Shown here: positions 5,844 to 6,580 of the stretch, one piece after another | Layout: the number at the start of each line of letters is the position of its first letter | Numbering within the stretch: the first letter of the stretch is position 1 | Assembly: GCA_002683515.1 (NCBI GenBank) | Contig: NYTN01000046.1 | Span: 1 to 6,580 of the forward strand | Source: Rhodobiaceae bacterium | Lineage (GTDB): Bacteria; Pseudomonadota; Alphaproteobacteria; RS24 | Reading direction: 5' to 3' | DNA length: 6,580 bases | Program-made: the position numbers and the translations under genes | Notes under the pieces: generated by a model | What the model was told of the DNA's origin: nothing | The model's input: the letters and a program-made list of their open reading frames with translations, nothing else | Databases searched by the model: none

Positions 5844-6580
5844 ATGTTTACAATTTCAAGAGAAGAGATCGATTGGGGTGGGCGTCCGCTTATACTGGAA
5901 ACTGGTCGAATTGCCCGTCAGGCTGACGGTGCTGTTTTGGCTACTTATGGGGATACCACTGTATTGGCGACTGTGGTTGCAGACCGCAGCCCTAAATCGG
6001 GAATTGACTTTTTCCCGCTCACAGTGAATTACCAAGAAAAATCTTATGCTGCCGGTAAAATCCCTGGCGGTTATTTTAAGCGTGAAGGCCGTCCGTCAGA
6101 AAAAGAAACACTTGTTTCTCGTCTGATTGATCGCCCTATCCGTCCGCTGTTTGTCAAAGGTTTTAAAAACGAAACACAAGTCATTGCCACAGTTCTTAGC
6201 CATGACCTGGAAAACGATAGTGACATTGTTGCTATGGTTGCTGTTTCTGCTGCGCTAACAATTTCAGGTATTCCATTTCTAGGGCCTATTGGTGCGGCGC
6301 GTGTCGGATTTGCCGATGGTGAGTATATTTTGAACCCGACGCTGGAAGAGATGAAAGAAAGTAATCTTGATCTGGTGGTTGCGGGAACAGGCGACGCCGT
6401 TTTGATGGTTGAGTCCCAAGCCGGAGAACTTACAGAAGACGTAATGCTCGGTGCGGTTATGCATGGGCACCGTGAATTCCAGCCAGTCATTAACGCCATT
6501 ATCAGCCTTGCTGAAAAATGCGCAAAAGAGCCACGTGATGTGCCTGAAAATAATGATGATGAGTTGAAAGAAAAAGTTTC
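5844..6580 (+). CDS. pnp: Polyribonucleotide nucleotidyltransferase (PNPase), N-terminal part (3' end outside window)
   Basis: The first 245 codons of a protein that is usually about 700 residues long; the frame is open to the right edge. PNPase degrades RNA 3'-to-5' by phosphorolysis, works with RNase E in the degradosome in many proteobacteria, and can add tails in reverse. Only the first RNase PH-like domain (about 1-145) and the start of the linking helical domain are present. Landmarks: MFTISREEIDWGGRPLILET at the start; ATYGDTTVLATV in the first strands; GGYFKREGRPSEKET (75-89), the RNA-binding loop that is FFRR in E. coli and YFKR here; RLIDRPIRPLF; and GPIGAARVGFADGEYILNP. The wording matches alphaproteobacterial PNPases. 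No truncation or frameshift is seen. The second RNase PH core with the phosphate site, and the KH and S1 domains, lie downstream. Confidence 0.98.
   Translation, partial: MFTISREEIDWGGRPLILETGRIARQADGAVLATYGDTTVLATVVADRSPKSGIDFFPLTVNYQEKSYAAGKIPGGYFKREGRPSEKETLVSRLIDRPIRPLFVKGFKNETQVIATVLSHDLENDSDIVAMVAVSAALTISGIPFLGPIGAARVGFADGEYILNPTLEEMKESNLDLVVAGTGDAVLMVESQAGELTEDVMLGAVMHGHREFQPVINAIISLAEKCAKEPRDVPENNDDELKEKV

Noticed and set aside
5797..6027. Plus-strand open frame across the rpsO-pnp spacer and the pnp 5' end
   Set aside because: It overlaps the clearly conserved PNPase N-terminus in another frame, and its protein is low-complexity Leu/Trp-rich with no recognisable motif.

Overview
The window is one uninterrupted, all-plus-strand stretch of the conserved transcription/translation operon of a bacterium, almost certainly an alphaproteobacterium. 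The order is nusA (3' part) - fused ylxR/ylxQ - infB - rbfA - truB - rpsO - pnp (5' part). The lineage call rests on four things. The YlxR (DUF448) and L7Ae-like YlxQ domains are fused in one gene. IF2 begins with an alphaproteobacterial-type N-terminus (LKRT...GQVRQ.FSHGR.K). NusA has two C-terminal helical repeats followed by a 'VGWI' segment and a long acidic tail. The TruB and PNPase N-termini have alphaproteobacterial wording. Base composition looks about half G+C by eye, so this is not a high-GC rhizobial or Caulobacter-type genome. I cannot name a genus.

Layout: nusA runs in from the left edge to 819. The ylxR-ylxQ gene follows after 18 nt (838-1434). infB follows after a 54-nt spacer (1489-3978), then rbfA after 43 nt (4022-4525). 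truB starts 2 nt after rbfA on a TTG codon (4528-5499). rpsO follows after 11 nt behind a strong Shine-Dalgarno (5511-5780). After a 63-nt spacer with two small predicted hairpins, pnp starts at 5844 and runs off the right edge. No gap exceeds 63 nt, and I found no convincing internal promoter or intrinsic terminator, so co-transcription is likely.

The genes form a coherent set. NusA controls elongation and antitermination. The YlxR/YlxQ protein is a small RNA-binding protein. IF2 places initiator tRNA on the 30S subunit. RbfA matures the 30S subunit, TruB modifies U55 of tRNA, S15 nucleates the platform of the 30S subunit, and PNPase degrades mRNA. Regulation, where visible, is post-transcriptional: a candidate S15-responsive leader before rpsO and a candidate processing/autoregulatory hairpin pair before pnp.

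This is an ordinary core-genome region. I see no new system, mobile element, CRISPR array or RNA gene. The points worth a second look are small: an altered diagnostic motif in the YlxR domain, an enlarged basic loop in RbfA, an unusual G5 motif in IF2, the two candidate RNA structures, and start-codon choices that automated calling could get wrong.
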